Positions 45,249-52,455 of a stretch of DNA of 64,000 bases are shown one piece after another. The DNA is taken from the NCBI GenBank assembly GCA_003963365.1, contig RXJG01000004.1, positions 555,828 through 619,827 on the forward strand, given 5' to 3'. The notes under the pieces are model-generated. The model ran no database searches, was not told the origin of the DNA, and saw only the letters and a list, made by a program, of their open reading frames with translations. The translations under genes were made by a program, and so were the position numbers. The first letter of the stretch is position 1. Each line of letters begins with the position of its first letter. The DNA comes from Sphingobacteriales bacterium. Its GTDB lineage: Bacteria > Bacteroidota > Bacteroidia > Chitinophagales > Chitinophagaceae.

Positions 45249-45758
45249 TTAGGTTTCTTCTTCATGACCCATATCATGAATATTATTTTGTAGAGCATGA
45301 TATTCAACGACCTCTCTTATTTCTTGAAAATCTTTGTCCATACGGCGAAGACGAAGTTTAATTTCTTTGTCAAGCCTTTCTTCTGTGTCCTTTAGGCGAA
45401 GCTTTAAATAATAAAGGTCCCCTTCTCTCATTTTACATACTGTCGAACTAAAATACCAAATGTCGGACCAAGGGATAAGTTTGTTGCGTCTTGTCCAGAT
45501 ACCTTCTTTGTCGATTTTGATTTTTACTCGTTTGTCAAAATAATAGAAAAGGCATAAAGATGGCAATCCGAAAAGAACAATGAAAGTAGGAAGTTTTGCA
45601 AGTGTCCAGTCGCTAAATATGAAATCTAAAGATTTCTGTCGATTTGGTGAAAAAAGCATATAAACTATTCCAAATGCCCATATTCCAAATGCAAATACAT
45701 AATAGCCTTTCCATCCTTCTCTTACTTCTATGCTTTTCAATTCAGTTGAACTATTCAT
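45249..45758 (-). CDS. C6: membrane protein of unknown function
   Basis: The 169-residue protein starts MNSSTELKSIEVREGWKGYY and has two membrane helices (YVFAFGIWAFGIVYMLF; LPTFIVLFGLPSLCLFYYF). A PH-like cytoplasmic part follows (RVKIKIDKEGIWTRRNKLI, WSDIWYFSSTVCKMREGDL) with a charged helical end. An earlier ATG at 45782 lies inside the unit's right box (GTTGTATGC), so ATG 45758 is the likelier start. The layout resembles the neighbouring C4 protein, but the sequences differ. Confidence 0.6.
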   Translation of the reverse strand: MNSSTELKSIEVREGWKGYYVFAFGIWAFGIVYMLFSPNRQKSLDFIFSDWTLAKLPTFIVLFGLPSLCLFYYFDKRVKIKIDKEGIWTRRNKLIPWSDIWYFSSTVCKMREGDLYYLKLRLKDTEERLDKEIKLRLRRMDKDFQEIREVVEYHALQNNIHDMGHEEET

Positions 45759-45778
45759 TTTAAGGTCTGTCACTAATT

Positions 45779-45979
45779 GCATACAACTTCCGGTATTGAA
45801 GATGTGGCGGAATTTGAAAAACGTCTGCCTATAACCGATGCTTAACTAAAAGTATAAAAATTTATTGTTATCCCTATCGCTCAATTTTTAACGTCCAGCC
45901 AGAACTGAAGATGATGAATAGCTGAAGTTGATGTTAAATTTACTGTCCGCCGACATAATGCCAAAGCAATGTTGCAGGC
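45779..45979 (-). repeat. attC-like site after C5
   Basis: Left box CTGCAAC and right box GTTGTATGC on the minus strand; arms share ATGT-GGCGGA. The plus strand carries the conserved inner word GTCCAGCCAGAACTGAAGAT at 45893-45912. Confidence 0.7.
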
Positions 45980-45981
45980 AG

Positions 45982-46461
45982 TTATTCCTGACGAGTCAAT
46001 TGTAAAATTCTTTCAAATCTATTACGTAATCCATTTGTCATCATAAGCATTAGTCCGCCTATAATAAATACAAAAAGTAACAACGTGAAGATTAGTTGAA
46101 GTCTTGGTCCTTGTAGCATTGTTTTGATGCCGAAAAGTTCACACAAAAATAGAATCGAAATAAAATAAAAGAAAAATGTCAAAGTAATATTAGGTCTTAG
46201 GGTTACATTAATAATAGTCTTATTGTCTTCAGTTGTAATATTTCCTTTTAAGTAAGCAAAACTATTCCCGCCAAACCCTCTAATATAACCTAACGTCCAT
46301 TTATGTGTCAACTTGAACGTGTTGTCATCATTTAATGTCCCGGTAATATTATTAGAAAAGTCAAACCAACGACCTTTTGTGATTTTGCCAAAGTCATTTC
46401 TGACACTGTCAATTGAATCACTGATTGTGTATTTATATTTTCGAGTTAAAAGAATGTCCAT
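45982..46461 (-). CDS. C5: membrane protein of unknown function
   Basis: In this 159-residue protein the first ~90 residues are soluble and beta-rich (YKYTISDSIDSVRNDFGKI, RGFGGNSFAYLKGNITTEDN, KTIINVTLRPN). They are followed by two membrane helices (FFYFISILFLCELFG; LIFTLLLFVFIIGGLMLMM). No family is recognised. The unit start GTTACAGGCAATT closely matches the complement of its own left box, GTTGCAGGCAGTT. Confidence 0.6.
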   Translation of the reverse strand: MDILLTRKYKYTISDSIDSVRNDFGKITKGRWFDFSNNITGTLNDDNTFKLTHKWTLGYIRGFGGNSFAYLKGNITTEDNKTIINVTLRPNITLTFFFYFISILFLCELFGIKTMLQGPRLQLIFTLLLFVFIIGGLMLMMTNGLRNRFERILQLTRQE

Positions 46462-46469
46462 TTTTAATT

Positions 46470-46677
46470 GCCTGTAACAACGTTCTGGGGATTGCCGAAG
46501 TACGGGAATTAGCCGACTGTCCGCCCGGAACTGAAGCTGAATTTAAAACCAAAATTTGAAGTTAAGTGCAATTGCCTGGCGAAGTTTGTCCTGCCCGGAA
46601 CAGAAGATGATTAGTGAACTAAAGCTGAAGTTTAGCTTGTCAAGCCCGTATTTTGGCAAACCCCATGTTGGCTGCAG
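46470..46677 (-). repeat. attC-like site after C4
   Basis: Left arm GGGGTTTGCCAAAATACGGG and right arm (complement GGGGATTGCCGAAGTACGGG) agree at 17 of 20 positions, with AAC and GTT outside. The plus strand has two copies of the inner word: GTCCGCCCGGAACTGAAGCT at 46519 and GTCCTGCCCGGAACAGAAGA at 46588. Confidence 0.8.
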
Positions 46678-46689
46678 CCAGGTCGGATG

Positions 46690-47166
46690 TTAATTGTTTT
46701 TTTGAACAATACTTTTGACTAGTTCACATAGCCTTTCAAGCTGCTCATACGAAAATCCGTCCTTTAAATTACTTACTGAACAAATCTCGACTTTGTTTTT
46801 TAAAAAGTATAAAGTCACTGATTTTTTGAACCATCTAAAAATCGAAGTGTCATCATTAACTTCAATTCGAGCTGTCTCAAATGGGATTACTTTCATAGAT
46901 TCTCTATTGAAAAAATCTTTGTATAAGAAAAATATCTGCTTTTTCTCTGTATCAAACTGTATATTAAAAAGCCTTTTTTTGAATAGTTCAAAAATGAATA
47001 GGATAACTGTTAAGCACGCCATAGTCAAATAGAAAATCCAATTAGGCGGCTTAGAAGAGATAAAATATTCATAGATTCCAAGAATCGTAAATATTGCTAT
47101 ACAGGCTAAAACTTGCCTTAGAATATAACCTCTAATATTTGTCCTATTTGTCTGAAACGTTTTCAT
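46690..47166 (-). CDS. C4: membrane protein with PH-like domain
   Basis: The 158-residue protein has two N-terminal membrane helices (ILRQVLACIAIFTILGIYEY; WIFYLTMACLTVILFIFELF). A cytoplasmic part of pleckstrin-like pattern follows (IQFDTEKKQIFFLYKDFFN, VIPFETARIEVNDDTSIFR, SVTLYFLKNKVEICSVSN). No named family. Similar two-helix plus PH-like proteins are frequent in bacteroidotal accessory regions. Confidence 0.6.
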   Translation of the reverse strand: MKTFQTNRTNIRGYILRQVLACIAIFTILGIYEYFISSKPPNWIFYLTMACLTVILFIFELFKKRLFNIQFDTEKKQIFFLYKDFFNRESMKVIPFETARIEVNDDTSIFRWFKKSVTLYFLKNKVEICSVSNLKDGFSYEQLERLCELVKSIVQKNN

Positions 47167-47183
47167 TTAGAGTTTCAATTGGT

Positions 47184-47384
47184 AGCAGCCAATGTTGAAA
47201 CATTTGTGATGGCGTGGCAATAGGGAATTGTCAGCCTGGAACAAATGCCAAATTGAAAAACTGGTGTTGAAGTTAATAACTAATGTTCAACAGAGTAATG
47301 TCTGCCGAAACCAAAGCTGAGAATGATTTGTTGCCGATTGCTCCAATGTCCAGCCATGCTATTGCAAATGCACTGTTAGCAGCA
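47184..47384 (-). repeat. attC-like site after C3
   Basis: Left box CTGCTGCTAAC; the right box is mutated to ATTGGCTGCT. Arms GTGCATTTGCAATAGCATGG and (complement) AACATTTGTGATGGCGTGG pair well. About 200 nt. Confidence 0.7.
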
Positions 47385-47387
47385 GTA

Positions 47388-48149
47388 TTAGTTCCTCTTG
47401 ATTTTGCCGTCCTCAGTCAATATTGTTTTGTCTTGTTTTGAAACTTCGAGTGTGGCGTCAGGTGTGTCTACAGTACCAAGTTCATTTATGGAAACAATAT
47501 ATGTATAACCATTGTTGTTGAAAGTTATTGTATGATTACCGCCGCTTCCTTGAAATTCCAAAACTCCATTTTCAATTATTATCTCTGGGTCGCTTTTTAC
47601 ACTTTTTATTTTCCATGCTGCGTATCTGTAAATGCCTTCTTTCGTTTCATCAATTCTTATTTTGTAGTTCTTTGTGAAAATCAAATAAACTGGCTTTTCA
47701 AAGTCTTGAAGGGATTTCGGTAATTGATTTTTGTCTGCCTGAACGGCATTTGCAAGTAGTTTCTTTTCTTTAGCTGATTGGTAATTAACCGTTATTATTT
47801 TTGCTTCATCGTCAATCCAGAGTGCTCCATCGTCAAGCATAATTCCTCTCCAGCCAACTTCTGACCAGTCGTTCATTTTTGACTTTGCAACATGTTCTAC
47901 GAATTCTTTGTCAAAAATGTCGTCAAAGCGCTGAATAAAATCATTTTTGTCTTTCACGTCTTTTAAGGGATATTCTCTCCTTAAAGGATAGGAAATCAGG
48001 TCAGCAATTTTTGTTTTGTTCTTTGTCTTGAAGACATTAATTAGTTTCTGGATTGATTGAATTTGCTCCTTCTTTAGTTCACTGTTCTGTCCAAATGCAG
48101 TTGTCGCAGTTGCTATCAAAATTGCTATTCCAATAAAAGTTGCCTTCAT
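47388..48149 (-). CDS. C3: secreted protein of unknown function
   Basis: The 253-residue protein has a signal peptide (KATFIGIAILIATATTAFGQ). Residues ~25-130 form a helical region with IQKLINVFKTKNKTKIADLI and FIQRFDDIFDKEFVEHVAKS. A beta-rich second half follows (IIIENGVLEFQGSGGNHTI; YTYIVSINELGTVDTPDATL). I recognise no family. The unit start GTTAGCAGCAAT matches the complement of its own left box, GTTAGCAGCAGT. Confidence 0.6.
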   Translation of the reverse strand: MKATFIGIAILIATATTAFGQNSELKKEQIQSIQKLINVFKTKNKTKIADLISYPLRREYPLKDVKDKNDFIQRFDDIFDKEFVEHVAKSKMNDWSEVGWRGIMLDDGALWIDDEAKIITVNYQSAKEKKLLANAVQADKNQLPKSLQDFEKPVYLIFTKNYKIRIDETKEGIYRYAAWKIKSVKSDPEIIIENGVLEFQGSGGNHTITFNNNGYTYIVSINELGTVDTPDATLEVSKQDKTILTEDGKIKRN

Positions 48150-48169
48150 AGTTATGGTCGTAAAATATT

Positions 48170-48371
48170 GCTGCTAACGTTCAAGTATTTGCGAAGGCAG
48201 GGAATTCATTGATTGTCCAGCCCGGTACAAATGCCCATTTGAAAATATGTTGTTGAAGTTAAGAGTTATAGTTGAACATTGAACGTCGAGCCCGAACCGC
48301 TGCTGATGCATGCACATAGTTGATGTTGCATTGTCCCGCCCTGCTTTTGCAAATACTTTTGTTATAGGCAG
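48170..48371 (-). repeat. attC-like site after C2
   Basis: Left arm AAGTATTTGCAAAAGCAGGG and right arm (complement AAGTATTTGCGAAGGCAGGG) agree at 18 of 20 positions. Boxes are CTATAAC and GTTAGCAGC. The inner word GTCGAGCCCGAACCGCTGCT is at 48285-48304 on the plus strand. Confidence 0.8.
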
Positions 48372-48378
48372 GCTTTGT

Positions 48379-50346
48379 CTATATTCTTCGTAGCACTTCT
48401 TCATCAATGTATTTCTCTGTTATGTATTCATAGAGTTTTGGATAATTAATGATTCGTCCTTCAAATCCGGCTTTTTTTAATAATAGAATACAAATTAAGA
48501 AATGTAGTTTTAATGAGATATAAAACAAACCTTTAAAGTCTTCATCCAAATCGCCAAATGTTTTGGTACTCCCGTGCAAAAATGTGTCTCTAAGTTTAAT
48601 AATCTTTTTTTCTTCGTCAGAAATTGTATATCCAACTTCTGCAAAAGGTTTGCTTAACTTGTCTGTATTGGTCGGTGCATTTAATGCCGCAAGTCGTTTA
48701 AAAAGAGGTGGAATTAAGTCGTTGTTTTCGATTTCAATCTCGTTTTCTTTTAGAAAGGTTTCAACTTCTATTTTTAGCTTATCAATAAGTTTATTTGCCG
48801 TGCTATTGTCAGGAATAGGTTTTAATTCTGAGTTACCTTTAGTAACAATTGGTCCAGTTAATGCTTCAAGTGCAATAAACTGAACAGGAATTTTCATTTC
48901 CAATGTTGAAGCTTGATTAAATATCAAGAGTAAAAGTGACCGAAATATTTTTTCATTGTCAATAGAGGTTTGACAAATATTGCTAAATACAGATGACGGG
49001 AAAAACATAATATCTTTAAATTGCTCTTTTCTTGTTTCCTCATCAATGAATCCCTTTTCGTCTCGTTTAATATTTTCAAGGTCTATACCGAAATATGCGT
49101 TTGTTGTAAATGCTGAATTCAAATCATAATGTGAGTCACTAAAAGTGTGATACAATATATGCTTTGGAATTTCCATTAATTGGTCTTCATAACCTAAGAA
49201 ATATCCTTCATCGGAATGGTAGTCACCAGAAAGAAATGCATAGGTAAGCAAGATTGTTTGACAACTGTTTTGAAATTCTGGCAATGAGTATCTTTCAAGA
49301 CAATCAATAACTAAATAATCCTTTTCCCCGTATTTTACTTCGTAGAAATGGAACGTTTGTTTATTAATTTCTAAAATTACCAACCCTAATTTTAGTTTGT
49401 AATCAACTACAAAACCTTGACACTGATAATCGTTGTTTATTCTTAGCTTTCTATTTATTGGAATAATGAGTCGTAAATACTTTTCTGAAAAATCTTGGGT
49501 TGATGCATTTCCAATCGAATTGATTGACCCGCTTAAAAGCTTTAGTTCGTTATCGAAATCATAACCAATAGAATTCAACAAAAAATGTTTGCCATCAATA
49601 AAAAACTTTGTTTCATCTCCATTTTCGTTTAATTGTAATTTCTTTCCGGATACTTGAAGTTCTTTGTGCCTTTGTACACCCTTCGGAATTATACTGTCTG
49701 TCTGAAAAGCAAACCCCTTTTGTGATTTCTCAATTAAAATTTTCCGATTGTTTAAAGCGTGGTCTTTTAAGTAAATCTCGAATTCTTTTGGTTTATTTAA
49801 GTTGAAGATAAAATCAAAACTGTTAGACAGGGTTTTCTTTATAGCTTTGCTTTCCTTCAAAATTTGTTCTGTCGACCCTTTTCTTAAAATATTCTCATCT
49901 TGTTTTGCGGAAGTTGCTTTGATTCTATTTGTGTATTCTTCAGGCAATTTGTGTTCTTCTGCACCTATGGTAATTAGTTGAAGATACCAATCATAAGGCT
50001 TATTGGTATTTGAATTGTCAATTTTGTCTGCAACATAAGTAAAAGCCTTTTCCTTTTTCTTCGATTGAAATTGTTCGACTTCAACTTCATTAATTACATA
50101 ACCTTTACCTAATCCTTCCGCCTTGTCTAATTCTTCTTTTTTATTCGGATTGATTTTAAAAAGAATTCCATAAACATCGTCATTGTCATTTGGTGTAATA
50201 TTTGCCTTTAATGAACCGTCTGCTGATACTTTATTGAATAATAAAGAATGCTTAGGTAATTTACAAACACCTAATATTTCAACCTTACCGACTCTTTTCT
50301 CAAGTCTGTATGTGAACATATTTGAACCATAAGCAAAATAATTCAT
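48379..50346 (-). CDS. C2: gamma-glutamylcyclotransferase-HEPN fusion, candidate defence protein
   Basis: This 655-residue protein is by far the largest cargo. Residues 1-140 are a GGCT/AIG2-like domain (MNYFAYGSNM with the YGS loop; LDKAEGLGKGY with the catalytic-type Glu). Residues ~195-400 form a beta-rich region (ILIEKSQKGFAFQTD; RLIIPINRKLRIN). The C-terminal ~150 residues are helical and contain RDTFLHG (R586, H591), the R-x4-H signature of HEPN RNases, in a setting like the ApeA-type HEPN domains of abortive-infection proteins. Fusion of these parts suggests phage defence, but this is inference. The unit start GTTATAGGCAAGC matches the complement of its own left box, GTTATAGGCAGGC. Confidence 0.7.
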   Translation of the reverse strand: MNYFAYGSNMFTYRLEKRVGKVEILGVCKLPKHSLLFNKVSADGSLKANITPNDNDDVYGILFKINPNKKEELDKAEGLGKGYVINEVEVEQFQSKKKEKAFTYVADKIDNSNTNKPYDWYLQLITIGAEEHKLPEEYTNRIKATSAKQDENILRKGSTEQILKESKAIKKTLSNSFDFIFNLNKPKEFEIYLKDHALNNRKILIEKSQKGFAFQTDSIIPKGVQRHKELQVSGKKLQLNENGDETKFFIDGKHFLLNSIGYDFDNELKLLSGSINSIGNASTQDFSEKYLRLIIPINRKLRINNDYQCQGFVVDYKLKLGLVILEINKQTFHFYEVKYGEKDYLVIDCLERYSLPEFQNSCQTILLTYAFLSGDYHSDEGYFLGYEDQLMEIPKHILYHTFSDSHYDLNSAFTTNAYFGIDLENIKRDEKGFIDEETRKEQFKDIMFFPSSVFSNICQTSIDNEKIFRSLLLLIFNQASTLEMKIPVQFIALEALTGPIVTKGNSELKPIPDNSTANKLIDKLKIEVETFLKENEIEIENNDLIPPLFKRLAALNAPTNTDKLSKPFAEVGYTISDEEKKIIKLRDTFLHGSTKTFGDLDEDFKGLFYISLKLHFLICILLLKKAGFEGRIINYPKLYEYITEKYIDEEVLRRI

Positions 50347-50395
50347 TCCTTTAGTTGTCTTTAAATTTGTGTTTGAAATACTGCTCGTTAAGCTT

Positions 50396-50599
50396 GCCTA
50401 TAACGACCGAGTATTGCCGAAGTCGGGATATTGGTTGCTTGTCCTGCCCGGAACTACAGCCGATTAATGATTTAAAAAGTTGAAGTTAACAACAAATTGA
50501 TGAGTAGCATTCCGTCAAGCCCGGATGATGTACAATAGCGATTTGCTGATGATTGATCTTCCGTCTGCCCCGCTTTTGGCAATACTTTTGTTATCGGCT
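50396..50599 (-). repeat. attC-like site after C1
   Basis: Left arm AGTATTGCCAAAAGCGGG and right arm (complement AGTATTGCCGAAGTCGGG) agree at 15 of 18 positions. Boxes are GATAAC and GTTATAGGC. The inner word GTCCTGCCCGGAACTACAGC is at 50441-50460 on the plus strand. Confidence 0.8.
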
Positions 50600-50623
50600 G
50601 CCTTGTCGTCAAGGCAACGTTCA

Positions 50624-51475
50624 CTACCAAAATTTCCACCATTTATTTTTTGCTGTTAACTCCGCAACCATAATTTTCTTTAAAGGTTTTGGATTAGTCT
50701 TCTCGTGTTCAAATTGTAGATTAGCCGCTAATTTAGTAATCCCCCAGTCAGCAACATAGCCAAACTTATTTCTCTCTGTGCTGTACTCTTTGTCAACTTT
50801 TATTTTGCCAATAAGTTCAAAGAAATTTGAGAACATTTTTTTAAAACTGTCAGGGTATGTCCAAACTATAATTGGGTCGTCCTTCCAGTTTGCATAATTT
50901 CTAATAATGATTTCTGCGTTTTCAAAATCTTTTAATGTAGGTTTATTTGGTTGGTTTATTCTTGTTCCAGCGACTAAATTAAATCCAGTTTCGTTGTCGT
51001 TAATTTCCCCTAAAATAATAACACCACCATAATTTCCATTTTCGTGAATAAATGCCAAACAGTCGCCAATTGAAAAAATTGGTTTTACATTTTTTACTTT
51101 TGCTCTTGGTTTTGCTTTAGCCTTGTCAGTTTGAAGCTTCTTCAAGAAATTCTGCAAATCCACTTTTCTGCTATCTATATCTTTATCATCGGCATCAAGG
51201 TCTTTCCATATTTGCAAGTCGTTGCCGCTTTCAATAATTGTCTTGACCTTTTCAAAAATAGCTGGGTCTAATGATTTTGTCTCCCACTGTGCCAATGCAA
51301 GTGCAAACCAAAAATTATTGCACTCGTCAGGATTGTCAATTAACTCTGTATTGTCTGCAATAAGTTTTGCAGAAATGTCAACTGGATTTTGTCCAGCATT
51401 GTAAAGTTCAAAAAAACTATCGTAGATGTCACCTGAAGTGTCGTTCTCTTTTATGTTAGTTCCCCAAGTTCCCAT
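50624..51475 (-). CDS. C1: DUF4259-like N-terminus protein of unknown function
   Basis: The 283-residue cytoplasmic protein opens MGTWGTNIKENDTSGDIYDS, the MGTWG...ND start seen in DUF4259-like proteins. A helical part (FWFALALAQWETKSLDPAIF) and a Lys/Ala linker (DKAKAKPRAKVKNVK) lead to a beta-rich domain (FSIGDCLAFIHENGNYGGVI, FNLVAGTRINQPNKPTLKDF). It is the integrase-proximal cassette, so it is probably the last one inserted if the integron model holds. The unit start GTTATCGGCAACC matches the complement of its own left box, GTTATCGGCTGC. Function unknown. Confidence 0.65.
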   Translation of the reverse strand: MGTWGTNIKENDTSGDIYDSFFELYNAGQNPVDISAKLIADNTELIDNPDECNNFWFALALAQWETKSLDPAIFEKVKTIIESGNDLQIWKDLDADDKDIDSRKVDLQNFLKKLQTDKAKAKPRAKVKNVKPIFSIGDCLAFIHENGNYGGVIILGEINDNETGFNLVAGTRINQPNKPTLKDFENAEIIIRNYANWKDDPIIVWTYPDSFKKMFSNFFELIGKIKVDKEYSTERNKFGYVADWGITKLAANLQFEHEKTNPKPLKKIMVAELTAKNKWWKFW

Positions 51476-51532
51476 TAAGTAAGATTATATTATTACTAGT
51501 TGTCAAACAGTGAAAGGTGTCGTTTTAAGGTT

Positions 51533-51642
51533 GCCGATAACACGTAAATATATGATATAAGATTTGGTGAATCAAGAAAAATCATAATTGAAAATCAAAT
51601 AGTTGATGTTAGACATTTTTGTATTGTCGTTAGGACAATCCA
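51533..51642 (-). other. Candidate attI region
   Basis: The first cassette boundary on the minus strand is GTTATCGGC (51541-51533). The ~100 nt upstream, up to GTCCTAAC near 51640, have no palindromic arms like the attC sites but hold AAC/GTT words. In an integron the primary site attI lies here, between integrase and first cassette. Inferred from position only. Confidence 0.35.
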
Positions 51643-51735
51643 ATCTTGGGTTATTTGCCATAGTCCTTTATTTTTTGTGTTTCAGGCATGGCTTCGCCAC
51701 CTCACTTACAGTCTTTTCCAAGTCTTATACTCTTT

Positions 51736-52384
51736 TTACTTACCGTTTATTTTCTCCTTGCTCATTAAATCATCCAATGGACTTATTACCTGTAATAGAT
51801 CCCTATCGGTTACATGCAGGTAACGTAAAGTTGTTTTAATGTCGTTGTGTCCCGGTATTTCCCAAAAAAAACTTTTCTTTTTTCAATACCTGTTCGTAAT
51901 AGAATTTCAGCGCATTCAACCTGCTATGCAAAGTATTCTCACTCAGCTTAAGTTTGAGGGTACAATACAGCATATAGTTTTTTAACTGTTCTGTTGTTAA
52001 GTCCTGTGCATTCCGGTTGCCCAGCAACAATAACAATTGCATAAATTCATTGCAATACGTTTTAAGGGTGCTGTTACTGTATCTTTTTAATACCAGCTTT
52101 TCGGTAAAGAGTCTTAGTTGCTCCCTGTTATTTTCGTTTAATTGTGCAGCTTTTAATTTTTGTACAGCAGGTGTTTGTTTTACAGGCGTAACTGGTAAGT
52201 CAGCAGGCAATCCGCATTTATTCCGGTTCTCCGGTGTATCGGGTATATGCCATGCTTTATGCGTTTGACTCCACAAAACTCCGGGCACTTTCTTTATCCG
52301 TTTATTAAAATCCTGGTTATGGGGAAACTTTACCAGTATCCTGGGCTGGTGGCGGTGGTTAATAATATGATAGGTAACAGGCAA
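51736..52384 (-). pseudogene. Tyrosine recombinase with catalytic core deleted
   Basis: From 52384 the frame encodes an N-terminal extension (RILVKFPHNQDFNKRIKKVP; WSQTHKAWHIPDTPENRNK) and the SAM-like core-binding domain (LVLKRYSNSTLKTYCNEFMQ; LSENTLHSRLNALKFYYEQV), then ends at NTGTQRH (stop at 51836). In another frame 51852-51736 encodes GHNDIKTTLRYLHVTDRDLL then SPLDDL, the normal C-terminus with box II and the Tyr nucleophile. The roughly 170-200 residues in between, with the catalytic Arg, Lys and His-x-x-Arg, are missing, and the joint is out of frame. The product cannot recombine DNA. Its place at the head of the array suggests it was the cassette integrase. Confidence 0.82.
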
Positions 52385-52455
52385 GGCTGCTATGACTAGT
52401 TTAGATAAGTGAATTTAAATTATTTTATTTGTATCGCCACTAAAATAGTATGACT

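Larger units (their letters stand above)
38478..52384 (-). mobile_element. Integron-like cassette array with broken integrase
   Basis: Fifteen single-gene units lie head to tail on the minus strand (C1 next to the integrase remnant to C15 at the distal end). After each gene comes a palindromic site with an AAC-ending left box, imperfect complementary arms and a GTT-starting right box, the layout of integron attC sites. In most units the first bases match the complement of that unit's own downstream box better than its neighbours' boxes. A tyrosine recombinase gene with a deleted catalytic core stands at the head. Unlike most proteobacterial integrons the recombinase reads in the same direction as the cassettes. 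Cell-wide relevance and mobility today are unknown. Confidence 0.75.

Noticed and set aside
38478..51541. CRISPR array as explanation of the regular repeats between cassette genes
   Set aside because: The repeats are 50-200 nt imperfect palindromes separated by whole genes; there are no short direct repeats with unique spacers and no cas genes.
38478..51541. MITE or REP-type repeats as explanation of the palindromes between cassette genes
   Set aside because: MITE copies should resemble each other throughout. Here the outer arms differ from site to site but match within each unit, which fits attC and not dispersed MITE insertion. The shared inner words keep this alternative from being excluded completely.
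51603..51839. Open frame of 78 codons on the plus strand near the integrase
   Set aside because: It lies antisense to the recognisable C-terminal remnant of the recombinase (51736-51852) and has no protein-like pattern.
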